A stretch of DNA of 64,000 bases from Clostridia bacterium. Lineage in GTDB: Bacteria > Bacillota > Clostridia > Oscillospirales > Acutalibacteraceae. The position numbers and the translations under genes are program-made. Shown here piece by piece: positions 41,840 through 50,349 of the stretch. The stretch lies in contig JAFRXY010000043.1 in assembly GCA_017441385.1 (NCBI GenBank), forward strand, positions 1 through 64,000. Reading direction: 5' to 3'. Position 1 is the first letter of the stretch, and the number at the start of each line of letters is the position of its first letter. Below the pieces are notes generated by a model. It did no database searches and was not told the DNA's origin. It worked only from the letters and a program-made list of their open reading frames with translations.

Positions 41840-44239
41840 TCAGCTTTCCGCGTTGAAAATCTTCTGACAGTAGCGCACGGAAGCCATTGCGTCGCGGCAA
41901 TAGGCATCCGCTCCGATCTGCATGGCGTATTCCTCGGTCAGAACCGCGCCGCCCACGAAAATCTTTACACCGGGGGCTTCTTTGCGCAGAAGCCGTATGG
42001 TTTCTTCCATGCGGACGACGGTGGTCGTCATTAACGCGCTGAGTCCGACCGCCTTGATGTCATATTTCAGGGCGTTTTCAAGCACGGTTTCGGCGGGAAC
42101 GTCCCTGCCGAGATCGAGCACCTCAAAGCGGTAGTTTTCCAGCAGCACCTTGACGATGTTTTTGCCGATATCGTGAATATCGTCCTTGACGGTCGCGAGA
42201 ATGACCTTTCCGTTCTTTTCGTCTGAACCGGAGCCGGCGAGCGCGTCCTTAAGCACCTCGAAGGAAGCCTTCGCCGCCTCCGCACTCATGAGCAGCTGGG
42301 GAAGGAATACCGTTCCCTTTTCAAATCCGTCCCCCACTTCATTCAGCGCGGGAATCAGCTCTTCAGTGATGAGTGTCATCGGGTCGGATACTTCCCCCGA
42401 AGTCAGCTTGTCGCGCACGATGGAAGCCGAAACTTCCCCCAGCCCCGAAATAATCGCTGATTTCAGCGACATAGAAGCAGCCGGCTTCTGGGCTGGCGCG
42501 TCGGCGGCCGCGCTGTAGACCGAGATATACTCCCCGCACGCAGGATCAAAGCCGCGAAGAGCACGGTAGGAGTAGTAGGCGTTCATCATGGCTTCGGATT
42601 TCGGATTGATGATGGCGCAGTCCAGACCGGCATTCAGAGCGCAGGTGTAAAAAACCGCATTGATGACCTCGCGCTTGGGAAGACCGAAGGAAATGTTCGA
42701 CACGCCGAGCGTCGTGCAGACACCGAGTTCTTCCTTGACCCGCCGCAGGGTTTCCAGCGTCACGTTGGCGGAATCAGGCTCTGCGCTGACCGTGAGCGTC
42801 AGTCCGTCGATGATGATATCCTTCCGGCTGATGCCGTATGCGGCGGCGGTTTCAATGATTCTGCGGGCAACGGCGACCCTTCCCTCGGCGGTAGGCGGAA
42901 TGCCGCTCTCGTCCAGCGCCAGACCGACAACCGCGCCGCCGTACTTCCTCACCAGAGGGAAGACCGCCCGCATGGATTCCTCCTTGCCGCTGACGGAATT
43001 GATCAGCGGCTTGCCGTTATAGCGGCGGAGCGCCTGTTCCATGGCGTCGGTATCTGACGTGTCGATCTGAAGCGGAAGGTCGGTGACTCCCTGCAGCCGC
43101 GTCACTGCCTTCACCAGCATGGCCGGCTCGTCGATGCCGGGCATGCCCACATTGACGTCGAGAATCTGCGCTCCCGCCTCCTGCTGGGCAATTCCTTCGC
43201 CGAGAATGTAGGAAATCTCGTCGTTTTTCAGAGCTTCCTTGAAGCGCTTCTTGCCGGTGGGGTTGATGCGCTCGCCGACAATCAGCGGCTCCTCCCCTAT
43301 TCTGACGGCGTGCGTGTAGGAGGAAACCATGGTGATTCCCTTATCGGAGGCCGCACGCGCCGGTATGTCCCGACAAAGGCCGATCATGGCACTCATATGC
43401 GCCGGAGTGGTGCCGCAGCAGCCGCCCATCACACTCAGACCGAGTTCCGCCGCCTTCCGCATGGAACCGGCAAAGGAATCGGGGTCAACGTCGAAATAAG
43501 TCGCGCCGTCCTTCTGCCTTGGGAGTCCCGCGTTGGGATTGAATATCAGCGGCAGCGAGGATACTTCGGAAAACTTCTGTATCACGGGATACAGCTCATC
43601 GGGGCCGAGTCCGCAGTTCAGTCCGTAAGCATCCACCCTGAGTCCTTCCAGCATGGCTGCGACCGCTTCGCAGTCCGCGCCGGTGAAGGTCTTGCCCGAC
43701 GCGTCGAAAGCGCAGGTGACGAACACCGGAAGGGAGGTATTCTCCTTGGCAGCCAGCACCGCCGCCTTGACCTCATAGGTGGCCCCCATGGTTTCAATGA
43801 GAATCAGGTCGGCTCCCGCCTTTTCGCCGCAAACCGCCATTTCCGCAAAGAGATCATACGCTTCGTCAAAGGAGAGGTCGCCCATCGGCTCGATCAGCCT
43901 TCCGATGGGTCCCATATCCATCGCGATGTATTTGTCTCCGCCGTTCTCCGACTGTTCCCTTGCCGACTTCGCACAATTGATCGCGGCGGTTATCACCTGC
44001 TCCGGAGAACAGCCGCTGTCCTTGAGCTTGCAGCGATTGGCGCCGAAGGTGTTGACGGTGGCGATATGGCAGCCCGCGTCATAATATTGCCTGTGAACGG
44101 ACGTAATGAGGTCGGGACGGGAAAGATTGAGAAGTTCCGGAAGATCGCCGGCTTTCAGTCCGCTGTTTTGCAGCATGGTTCCCATGGCTCCGTCGAAGAA
44201 CAGTATCTTTTTGCCTAAAAGCTCCGTAATTTTTTTCAT
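41840..44239 (-). CDS. metH: Cobalamin-dependent methionine synthase, no activation domain
   Basis: This 799-aa enzyme moves a methyl group from methyl-THF through cobalamin to homocysteine. The homocysteine domain (1 to about 300) has GLNCGLGPDE and MGGCCGTTPAHM zinc cysteines, the pterin domain (about 320-570) has GERINPTGKKRFKEAL and LQIDTSD, and the cobalamin domain (about 595-799) has VKDDIHDIGKNIV with the cobalt-binding His. The C-terminal reactivation domain of E. coli MetH (about 1227 aa) is missing here and is encoded separately just upstream. I chose the ATG at 44239 with AGGTGG seven bases upstream. Confidence 0.95.
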   Translation of the reverse strand: MKKITELLGKKILFFDGAMGTMLQNSGLKAGDLPELLNLSRPDLITSVHRQYYDAGCHIATVNTFGANRCKLKDSGCSPEQVITAAINCAKSAREQSENGGDKYIAMDMGPIGRLIEPMGDLSFDEAYDLFAEMAVCGEKAGADLILIETMGATYEVKAAVLAAKENTSLPVFVTCAFDASGKTFTGADCEAVAAMLEGLRVDAYGLNCGLGPDELYPVIQKFSEVSSLPLIFNPNAGLPRQKDGATYFDVDPDSFAGSMRKAAELGLSVMGGCCGTTPAHMSAMIGLCRDIPARAASDKGITMVSSYTHAVRIGEEPLIVGERINPTGKKRFKEALKNDEISYILGEGIAQQEAGAQILDVNVGMPGIDEPAMLVKAVTRLQGVTDLPLQIDTSDTDAMEQALRRYNGKPLINSVSGKEESMRAVFPLVRKYGGAVVGLALDESGIPPTAEGRVAVARRIIETAAAYGISRKDIIIDGLTLTVSAEPDSANVTLETLRRVKEELGVCTTLGVSNISFGLPKREVINAVFYTCALNAGLDCAIINPKSEAMMNAYYSYRALRGFDPACGEYISVYSAAADAPAQKPAASMSLKSAIISGLGEVSASIVRDKLTSGEVSDPMTLITEELIPALNEVGDGFEKGTVFLPQLLMSAEAAKASFEVLKDALAGSGSDEKNGKVILATVKDDIHDIGKNIVKVLLENYRFEVLDLGRDVPAETVLENALKYDIKAVGLSALMTTTVVRMEETIRLLRKEAPGVKIFVGGAVLTEEYAMQIGADAYCRDAMASVRYCQKIFNAES

Positions 44240-44277
44240 TGACATTCCACCTGTCTGAGGGAAAAATAAAGTTGAAT

Positions 44278-44964
44278 TCACACCCGCCTGAAAAGGCAGC
44301 CCGTGTTGGGGCAGTCGGCGCATTTGCCGCTCGCGCAGCTTCCCCGCCGGCTTTTTCCTTCCCGGGAAAGGCCAATCACGGCGGACACCGATTTCATGGG
44401 GGTCATCTGCCCCCCGTCGCTCACGGCGATGCCGGCGTATTTATAGGCATTCAGATGTCCGGTCAGCGTCTGCTGGCATTCCAGAGGGAAGTCGCCGTAG
44501 CCGGGGCTGAACCTCGGCAGCAGGAAACAGCCTTCCGCCAGATAGCGGCTTTCCAGCGCGGCGCATTCGATGTCGCAGTACAGCTCGATCAAGGCCGCCG
44601 CCGCGCCCTGCAGCAGAACGGCATAGCTCATTCTGACTGCCGAATATCTTCCTATCAGCATATCCACACCGCTGCCCAGCGTCGCCGCAAAGAGCAGCGC
44701 CCTTTCGCACCCGGCAAGATGTTCCGCCAGCGAACGGCTGACAATTTCCAAGCCGTCGATGACGCAGACATTTCCGCTGACTGACAGCGAACATTCCCGG
44801 CTTACCGACTTGGGAAGGGATGCCTCCCCCGCCTGTTCCGCCGCTCTGACGGCGTCTGAAATGATTTTTTCATCACAGTCCTTGAAGCTGCGAACGCCGG
44901 AATATCTCAGCACCTCACGGATACTGACATCCGAATACCACCGTCCGGGCGTTACTTCATACAT
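44278..44964 (-). CDS. Stand-alone methionine synthase reactivation domain protein
   Basis: This 228-aa protein corresponds to the AdoMet-binding activation domain of MetH. RFSPGYGDFPLECQ is the clear signature (RxSPGYGDWPL in MetH), and an MKSVSAVIGLSR block follows. In the full-length enzyme this domain rescues cob(II)alamin by reductive methylation with SAM. A CASGKCADCPNTGC cluster near the C-terminus is extra and could bind a metal. It lies between metF (13-base overlap) and metH (38 bases), so it should act in trans on MetH. Confidence 0.9.
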   Translation of the reverse strand: MYEVTPGRWYSDVSIREVLRYSGVRSFKDCDEKIISDAVRAAEQAGEASLPKSVSRECSLSVSGNVCVIDGLEIVSRSLAEHLAGCERALLFAATLGSGVDMLIGRYSAVRMSYAVLLQGAAAALIELYCDIECAALESRYLAEGCFLLPRFSPGYGDFPLECQQTLTGHLNAYKYAGIAVSDGGQMTPMKSVSAVIGLSREGKSRRGSCASGKCADCPNTGCLFRRV

Positions 44965-45833
44965 TTTCTGTCGGCACCCACAATGCAGGAAAGATTGGAC
45001 ATGATCTGTCCGGCTACGTCAGGCTTATTCATGGTGTAAAGATGAATGCCCCTGACACCGTTGGCAATGAGGTCAATGATCTGCTCGGTGGCATAGGCAA
45101 TGCCGGCCTGCTTCATGGCTTCGGGATCGTCCCCGAACTTGTCCGCAATCCGGCGGAACCTCGTGGGAAGCGTGGCGCCCGACAGCTTGCAGCTGCGCAC
45201 AATCTGGGCGGAATTGGTCATGGGCATGATACCGGCGATGATGGGAACATTGATGTTCTTTTTCAGCGCCCGGAACATGAAGCTGTAAAACGCGGTGTTG
45301 TCAAAAAACATCTGGGTGGTAAGGAAATCCACGCCGCAGTCCACCTTGGCCTTCAGATTGTTGAGATCCCGCTCCATGCTCTCACATTCCACATGTCCTT
45401 CCGGGTAACATGCCGCGCCGATGCAGAAATCGCCGTGCCGCTTGATTTCGGTCACAAGCTCGCTGGCGTAGGTGAAATCGCGGGACTTGTCTTTGTTTTC
45501 CTCCGGGATATCGCCGCGAAGGGCAAGAATATTCTCTATGCCATAGGCTTTCAGCTTTTCGATGGCGGCGGCGACTTCCTGCCGGTCGGAGGAGGCGCAT
45601 GTGAGATGGGCAAGGGCTGTGTTTCCCGTGTCGTTTATGTAGCGTGCGATTTCCACCGTCTGCTGGGACGTGCCGCCCCCCGCGCCGTAGGTCACACTGA
45701 CAAAGTCAGGGTTCAGGTCGCAGATGGCCTTGGCAACGGCCTTGGTCTTGTCTATATTCATGTAGCTTTTAGGCGGGAATATCTCACATGAGAAGATCGC
45801 CTGATTTTCTTTGATGATGTCCTTGATTTTCAT
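44952..45833 (-). CDS. metF: 5,10-methylenetetrahydrofolate reductase
   Basis: This 293-aa flavoenzyme makes 5-methyl-THF, the methyl donor for MetH. FSCEIFPPK at the start holds the catalytic Glu, FVSVTYGAGGGT and LALRGDIP follow, and FLTTQMFFD and PIIAGIMPM are present. Length is normal. I chose the ATG at 45833, with AGGA upstream, about 18 bases after the maf stop. It is the first gene of metF, activator, metH. Confidence 0.95.
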   Translation of the reverse strand: MKIKDIIKENQAIFSCEIFPPKSYMNIDKTKAVAKAICDLNPDFVSVTYGAGGGTSQQTVEIARYINDTGNTALAHLTCASSDRQEVAAAIEKLKAYGIENILALRGDIPEENKDKSRDFTYASELVTEIKRHGDFCIGAACYPEGHVECESMERDLNNLKAKVDCGVDFLTTQMFFDNTAFYSFMFRALKKNINVPIIAGIMPMTNSAQIVRSCKLSGATLPTRFRRIADKFGDDPEAMKQAGIAYATEQIIDLIANGVRGIHLYTMNKPDVAGQIMSNLSCIVGADRKCMK

Positions 45834-45850
45834 ATATTCACAATCCTTTG

Positions 45851-46414
45851 TCAATGAATCCTGCGTATTTCCTGCATCAGCCTTCCGATCGGAAGCCCCA
45901 TCACATTGTAGTAGTCCCCGATAATGCCGCTGATGAAGACGGCGCCGCCGCCCTGAATGGCGTAACCTCCCGCCTTGTCGGCGTATTCTCCCGTGGCGAT
46001 ATACTCCCTGATCTGCCCCTCGCTCAGCGGATAGAAATGCACCTCGGTGGCTTCAACGAATTTGTTGACCGTGAGGTCGCTGTTGGCGATCGCCACTCCG
46101 GTATACACCGTGTGCGTCCTGTCGGACAGCTCCGAAAGCATTCTGTAAGCGTCCTCCGCGTCCTTCGGCTTGCCGAATTTTTGACCGTCCAGACTGACGA
46201 TGGTATCCGCTCCGATGACAATGCTCCCCCTGCACCGGTCGAGTCGCGCGACGGCCAGCGCCTTCCTCTCGCTGAGTATCAGCGCCGCCACGCCCGGGTC
46301 CGTCTCCTCCGGGACAGACTCGTCCGCGTCGCTTGTCACCACTTCAAATTTCAGACCGGTCATTTCGAGCAGTTCTCTCCTTCTGGGAGAACCCGACGCA
46401 AGTATCAGTTTCAT
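45851..46414 (-). CDS. maf: Maf family nucleotide pyrophosphatase
   Basis: This 187-aa protein is a Maf/YhdE-type house-cleaning enzyme that hydrolyses dTTP, UTP or modified nucleotides. LILASGSPRRRELLEMTG is the signature N-terminus, IVIGADTIVSLDG holds the catalytic Asp, and GYAIQGGGAVFISGIIGDYYNVMGLPI is the conserved C-terminal half. Length is normal. It lies between the small Cys-rich protein gene and metF on the same strand. Confidence 0.95.
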   Translation of the reverse strand: MKLILASGSPRRRELLEMTGLKFEVVTSDADESVPEETDPGVAALILSERKALAVARLDRCRGSIVIGADTIVSLDGQKFGKPKDAEDAYRMLSELSDRTHTVYTGVAIANSDLTVNKFVEATEVHFYPLSEGQIREYIATGEYADKAGGYAIQGGGAVFISGIIGDYYNVMGLPIGRLMQEIRRIH

Positions 46415-46460
46415 ACCCTCACCCTTCCGCGGTTGCGATTCATTTCTGCCCTGTCCGTCA

Positions 46461-46685
46461 TCAGTCTATCCGGAAATCCTCCGGGCGGAATTCCTTCAGG
46501 AGCGGCTGTTCCGCCGGCTCCCTGAGAGTAGGCTCATAGCGGAAGGCTCCGCAGGAGGAGCCGTTTTCGGTATTTTTGCCTTTTTCACATTTCATTGTAT
46601 CCGGCTGTGTCTGATCTGCCGCATAATAAAGGCAGTATTTGCAGGCGGGATGGATGTTTTTTCCGTAGAATTTGCTGAGATTCAT
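46461..46685 (-). CDS. Small Cys-containing conserved protein
   Basis: This 74-aa protein has CKYCLYY, MKCEKGK and SSCGAFRYEPTLREP, a four-Cys pattern found in short hypothetical proteins of many Clostridia, which probably binds zinc or an iron-sulfur cluster. Its ATG overlaps the ylbJ-like stop codon as ATGA, so translation is coupled to that gene. AAGGAG lies 11 bases before the ATG. A longer reading upstream is out-of-frame sequence of ylbJ and was dropped. Confidence 0.72.
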   Translation of the reverse strand: MNLSKFYGKNIHPACKYCLYYAADQTQPDTMKCEKGKNTENGSSCGAFRYEPTLREPAEQPLLKEFRPEDFRID

Positions 46686-47815
46686 AGCAAAGCATTCTCC
46701 TTTTCGGACGGCAGACAGATCACACTCATCAGGCACATGACAAGCAGCGCGCCGCCGAAGCCTACCGACACACTTGAAAACGACGCTGGAATTACCTTCA
46801 CATTTCCTGACACGGGCAGTACTGTCTCCGCGAAACAGGGCAATCGCAGCCAAAGCGACACCATAAGGCTGCAAAGCGCCCCCTGAACGGCTCTGGTGAA
46901 GATGTAGAGCGCCTTATCCGGGCGGACGGAAGGACAGACCGCAAAATTCTGAAAATGCACCGACAGCCCGCCGAAGCCCACGACAAAGGCGGTAAAGGGC
47001 AATCCTGCCTCCACCGAGCGAATGCTGCCCCCCGTCACTTCCATCAGGCAGGGAATCAGAATCGCCCCGGACGTTCCCATACCGCATTTTGCGGAAAGGG
47101 CGCCTATTGCGGCATTCACGCCCGTTAATTCCAGCATGGAAACCATCACCTGAAAGAGAATGATAAAGCTGCACATATGCAGCAGTGCAGAAGCGGTGCC
47201 GGCCGCCGACTTCACCATCGCGTCGGAGCGGGAGGAACCGCATGACGAATCGCGGGGGGTGGGAAAGCGAAGCCCGTCGTCCCTGCCTGACAGTAATCTG
47301 TATACTATACCGATTATTATACCCGAAATCGCCTGCGCTGTCAATATCATCAGACCAACTGTTTTATTTTTGTAAAGCTCCCCGCCCACCATGCCTATCG
47401 CAAAGCCCGGTCCCGCGCAAAACGCCATATTCACAAGCCGTTTTCCCTCGGCGGAAGTGATTCTGCCTTCCGATACAAGCGTTTCAGCGGCCTTCGCGCC
47501 GGCGGGATATCCCCCGATAAAGGATGTGAGCAGCGCGACGCCGCAGACGCCGGGCAGACCGAACAGGAGCCTTGCGGGTTTCTCCAGCAGAGTTCCCGCC
47601 GCCTCCGCCGCTCCGCTGTGCACGATATACTGCGACATGAACATCATGGGAAACAGCGACGGTATCACTCCCGCGCCGCAGATTTCAATTCCTCTGCGCA
47701 CAGCCTCCGCCGCCCTGTCGGAATGAAGCAGCAGCAAAGCCGAGACCGCGACGGAAAGAACGGCGGCGGCAAAGGGAATGAATTTCCCTTCCGGTTTGAT
47801 TTTTACATTTTCCAA
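46682..47815 (-). CDS. ylbJ: Sporulation integral membrane protein YlbJ-like
   Basis: This 377-aa protein has about eight membrane segments and the nucleoside-recognition-type Gate domain of YlbJ: IPSLFPMMFMSQYIVHSG, LLTSFIGGYPAGAKAAETL, LVNMAFCAGPGFAIGMVG, and a second half with CLMEVTGGSIRSVE. In B. subtilis ylbJ is expressed in the mother cell under sigma-E and is needed for spore heat resistance. I chose a TTG at 47815 with GGTG six bases upstream. It is divergent from yqfC-yqfD and coupled to the small Cys protein gene. Confidence 0.9.
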   Translation of the reverse strand: MENVKIKPEGKFIPFAAAVLSVAVSALLLLHSDRAAEAVRRGIEICGAGVIPSLFPMMFMSQYIVHSGAAEAAGTLLEKPARLLFGLPGVCGVALLTSFIGGYPAGAKAAETLVSEGRITSAEGKRLVNMAFCAGPGFAIGMVGGELYKNKTVGLMILTAQAISGIIIGIVYRLLSGRDDGLRFPTPRDSSCGSSRSDAMVKSAAGTASALLHMCSFIILFQVMVSMLELTGVNAAIGALSAKCGMGTSGAILIPCLMEVTGGSIRSVEAGLPFTAFVVGFGGLSVHFQNFAVCPSVRPDKALYIFTRAVQGALCSLMVSLWLRLPCFAETVLPVSGNVKVIPASFSSVSVGFGGALLVMCLMSVICLPSEKENALL

Positions 47816-47866
47816 AGCACTCACCTTCCGCAAAATGAATATGTGGTTCCACGCAAAAAAATAACG

Positions 47867-47895
47867 TGATATTCACGCGGGAAAAAGCATATGAA
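47867..47895 (+). promoter_or_regulatory. Candidate sigma-E promoter of yqfC-yqfD
   Basis: TGATATT (47867-47873), a 14-base spacer and CATATGAA (47888-47895) match the sigma-E pattern (KMATATT, 13-15 bases, CATACANT). It places the start of transcription after the first in-frame ATG (47891), which supports the later yqfC start. Confidence 0.72.
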
Positions 47896-47917
47896 TGAAA
47901 CGACAGGGGTGAGCGCT

Positions 47918-48196
47918 ATGAAAAACGAAGACAATTCCCTTTCCGACCGGTTTTTGCGGAAACTGATGAATACATCGCCCGACATCGGGCGGGGGGAATG
48001 CCGTATCACATTTGAAGTGGGCAGAGGACTGCTGATAGAGGGCTGCCGGGGTATTTTGGATTACAGCGACGAACAGATTTCCGTCGCGACCTGTTCGAGA
48101 AGCGTGATCATCGACGGGAGCTGCCTTTGCATCTGCCGCATGATCGACTGCACGCTGCTGATCTGCGGCAATATCCGCTCGGTCAGTTTTACATAA
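47918..48196 (+). CDS. yqfC: Sporulation protein YqfC
   Basis: This 92-aa protein belongs to the YabP/YqfC family of small mother-cell sporulation proteins. The beta-rich core FEVGRGLLIEGCRGILDYSDEQISVATCSRSVIIDG is typical. I chose the ATG at 47918, which has GGGGTGAG just upstream, rather than the ATG at 47891, which lies inside the promoter. It is followed 13 bases later by yqfD, the usual gene order. Confidence 0.9.
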   Translation: MKNEDNSLSDRFLRKLMNTSPDIGRGECRITFEVGRGLLIEGCRGILDYSDEQISVATCSRSVIIDGSCLCICRMIDCTLLICGNIRSVSFT

Positions 48197-48209
48197 CGGA
48201 GGTGCGCCC

Positions 48210-49421
48210 ATGAGAGGACTCTTGAAAGAGATAATCTGCTTCGAAATAACCGGAGGCCCATCTGAACGGTTTCTCAACATCGCCAATCACCGCCGGCTCA
48301 ATATTTTCAACATCAGCCGTCAGGGCGACAGAACTTTTGCCTTTACGCCGGCAAAGGAATACCCATCGGTTTGCGCGGCAGCTGCCAAAGCCGACACGGA
48401 GCTTGCCGTAGTATCACGTTACGGGCTGATTTTCCGTCTGAGAAAATACCGTGCCCGATGGGGATTTTTCGCAGGATTTGCAATATTCTGCCTGCTGATG
48501 TGGGTGATGTCGCTCTTTGTGTGGTCAGTGGATATTGAAAACCTTCCGGAGGAATACGCCGTCAGCGTGACCGACCTTCTGTACGAGGAGGGAATAAGGA
48601 TAGGCGTTCTGGGCACATCCATTGACGGGGAAATGCTGGAGCTTTCTTTAGAGGAAAAGCTGCCTCAGTTTGACATGATAAAGGTTTCCCGCATGGGCTG
48701 CAAGGCGCGGGTGCAGTTCGACGCGGCCGTGCCGGTTCATCATCGGGTGGAGGAGAATTCCCCCTGCGACCTCATTGCGAGGGAAAGCGGTCAGATCGTA
48801 TCGGCTACCGCTTCAAAAGGGACGATTTTTGTAAAGGAAGGCGATATCGTGGTACCGGGGGACGTGCTGATCAGCGGAGTGTTTGATTCCCTCGGCGAGA
48901 GCATTGTGATGGTGCACGCCGAGGGAAATGTCACCGCGCTGGTGGAACAGACCTTCTCCGAAACCGTCCGTTACGGACAGACAGTCACCGAACCTACCGG
49001 ACACATTGTCAATATCAACCGCATTATGGCCTTCGGACTGGAAATTCCCCTGTTCGGCTCGCTGCCCAAGGGGCTCTACCGCAGAACCTACGAGGAAATA
49101 CCTCTCAGCGTATGGGGCTTCGACTTTCCCATCCTGCTTCGTCGGGAGGAGTGGAAGGAGCTTTGTTACACGGAAAGGGAATTATCCTACGAGGATTGCG
49201 TCAGGCAGGCGGCAGACAAGGTGCAAAAAAAGATAGAGCAGGCCGATTATTCAGAAATAGTCAGTCGCAACCGCGTTGTGAGCAAAACCGATTCCGGCGT
49301 GAGAGTGACGGAATACGTCACTTTCATCAGGGATATCACCGAGGAAAGGGGGCTGCTGGTCGATCCATTGCCCGAAAAAGAAGAATCGTCGGAAGAGGAC
49401 GGGGAGGAATGGGAGCGTTAG
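48210..49421 (+). CDS. yqfD: Sporulation protein YqfD
   Basis: This 403-aa protein is YqfD: a cytoplasmic N-terminal domain (1 to about 90), one membrane segment (about 93-111, GFFAGFAIFCLLMWVMSLFVW) and a large external domain with a POTRA-like stretch (VSVTDLLYEEGIRIGVLG) and VKEGDIVVPGDVLISG. It is a sigma-E regulon member with a role in spore development that is not well defined. It is in one unit with yqfC. Its stop codon is only 4 bases from that of the converging UDG gene. Confidence 0.93.
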   Translation: MRGLLKEIICFEITGGPSERFLNIANHRRLNIFNISRQGDRTFAFTPAKEYPSVCAAAAKADTELAVVSRYGLIFRLRKYRARWGFFAGFAIFCLLMWVMSLFVWSVDIENLPEEYAVSVTDLLYEEGIRIGVLGTSIDGEMLELSLEEKLPQFDMIKVSRMGCKARVQFDAAVPVHHRVEENSPCDLIARESGQIVSATASKGTIFVKEGDIVVPGDVLISGVFDSLGESIVMVHAEGNVTALVEQTFSETVRYGQTVTEPTGHIVNINRIMAFGLEIPLFGSLPKGLYRRTYEEIPLSVWGFDFPILLRREEWKELCYTERELSYEDCVRQAADKVQKKIEQADYSEIVSRNRVVSKTDSGVRVTEYVTFIRDITEERGLLVDPLPEKEESSEEDGEEWER

Positions 49422-49425
49422 AAAT

Positions 49426-50004
49426 TTACATATCGTATGTTTCCGGGCAGACTTCCATAATCTTGTCACGGAGCAGCAGGAAGTCGTTAAAGGCGTCGGG
49501 CTTCTGGTTGGGATTGCGCAGCAGCGCCGCCGGGTGAAGGGTCGCCATCATCAGCGTACCCTTTTTATCCACGAACTGCCCGTGCTGACGGGTGATCTTC
49601 ATATTCGGGTCCATGAGCTTCATTCCGGCTATTCTGCCCAGACACACCACGATCTTCGGGCGCATGATGGCAAACTGATTGCGCAGCCAGTCAATGCAGG
49701 CTTCCTGTTCCTCCGGAAGCGGATCGCGATTCTGCGGAGGACGGCATTTGACGATATTGGCTATGTAGATGTTTCTCTCTCTCGATAAATCGACCGCGTC
49801 GAGCATGACGTCCAGCAGCTTGCCCGCGCGGCCCACAAACGGCTCGCCTTGCAGATCTTCGTGTTCTCCGGGGCCTTCGCCCACAAAAAGCACCTTTGCC
49901 TTGGGGTTGCCCACGCCGAAAACGACGTTGTGACGGCCGCTGCACAGCCCGCATTTCGTGCATTCGAGACAGGCTCGCTTTAGTTCTTCAAAATCCTGAT
50001 ACAT
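49426..50004 (-). CDS. Type 4 uracil-DNA glycosylase
   Basis: This 192-aa family 4 UDG removes uracil from [27 protein letters not shown] is the active-site block, [15 protein letters not shown] follows, and [11 protein letters not shown] is the C-terminal loop. Cysteines at [14 protein letters not shown] and the later Cys set hold a 4Fe-4S cluster, as in the family. I chose the ATG at 50004, with GGGAG eight bases upstream; the longer frame is in the AT-rich leader. Confidence 0.93.
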   Translation of the reverse strand: MYQDFEELKRACLECTKCGLCSGRHNVVFGVGNPKAKVLFVGEGPGEHEDLQGEPFVGRAGKLLDVMLDAVDLSRERNIYIANIVKCRPPQNRDPLPEEQEACIDWLRNQFAIMRPKIVVCLGRIAGMKLMDPNMKITRQHGQFVDKKGTLMMATLHPAALLRNPNQKPDAFNDFLLLRDKIMEVCPETYDM

Positions 50005-50213
50005 TGTTTTTTCTCCCAATCTAGTAAAATTCAATAAGAAAGTGTATAACATGAAAAAACGGGTTGATGCAGATTTCAATAGGAGGTTATTCTTCGATAA
50101 GAGCAAGGATTATCACGGTATTGGGCTTTTTCTGTATTCGCCTTACCTTTATAGTATTCTTAGCCTGTCTTGCTCGGTCGCTGCGCTCCCTCGTGGGGCT
50201 CTGCCCATGACCA

Positions 50214-50231
50214 GCTGTCGCTAGCGACAGC
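50214..50231. repeat. 18-bp perfect palindrome
   Basis: GCTGTCGCTAGCGACAGC reads the same on both strands. It lies inside the repeat-rich gap and could be a protein site or part of a foldable repeat RNA. Confidence 0.9.
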
Positions 50232-50303
50232 GTGGAGCAGTGGCCCCCTGGATCCCGCGCTCGCGTGCGCTCGCTTAATTGCGCTGCGCGCTGCTTTTTT
50301 TAA

Positions 50304-50342
50304 CCTCCTACCTCATACCTGCTACCTGCTACCTCCTACCTC
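50304..50342. repeat. Heptanucleotide tandem repeat (CCTNNTA)
   Basis: Five full copies and part of a sixth of a 7-base unit (CCTCCTA, CCTCATA, CCTGCTA, CCTGCTA, CCTCCTA, CCTC). On the minus strand the unit reads TAGGAGG/TAGCAGG. Short tandem repeats of this kind recur through some bacterial genomes. Confidence 0.92.
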
Positions 50343-50349
50343 AAAAAAT

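Larger units (their letters stand above)
50005..50349. other. Repeat-rich intergenic region
   Basis: This 345-base gap between the UDG gene and addA holds no convincing gene. The first half is AT-rich. From about 50170 it becomes GC-rich and full of dyad symmetry: an 18-bp perfect palindrome (50214-50231), a GCGCTCGC/GTGCGCTCGC stretch and a GCGCTGCGCGC stretch. It ends in a run of 7-bp repeats. It looks like a dispersed repeat element rather than unique sequence. Confidence 0.7.

Noticed and set aside
47891..47917. Earlier yqfC start codon
   Set aside because: It overlaps the -10 box of the sigma-E promoter and lacks a ribosome site, while the ATG at 47918 has GGGGTGAG.
50042..50224. 60-codon open frame in the UDG-addA gap
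   Set aside because: No ribosome site, no family match, and the 3' part lies in the palindrome-rich repeat block.
50304..50342. Possible CRISPR array
   Set aside because: Units are 7 bases long with no spacers, and there are no cas genes nearby.
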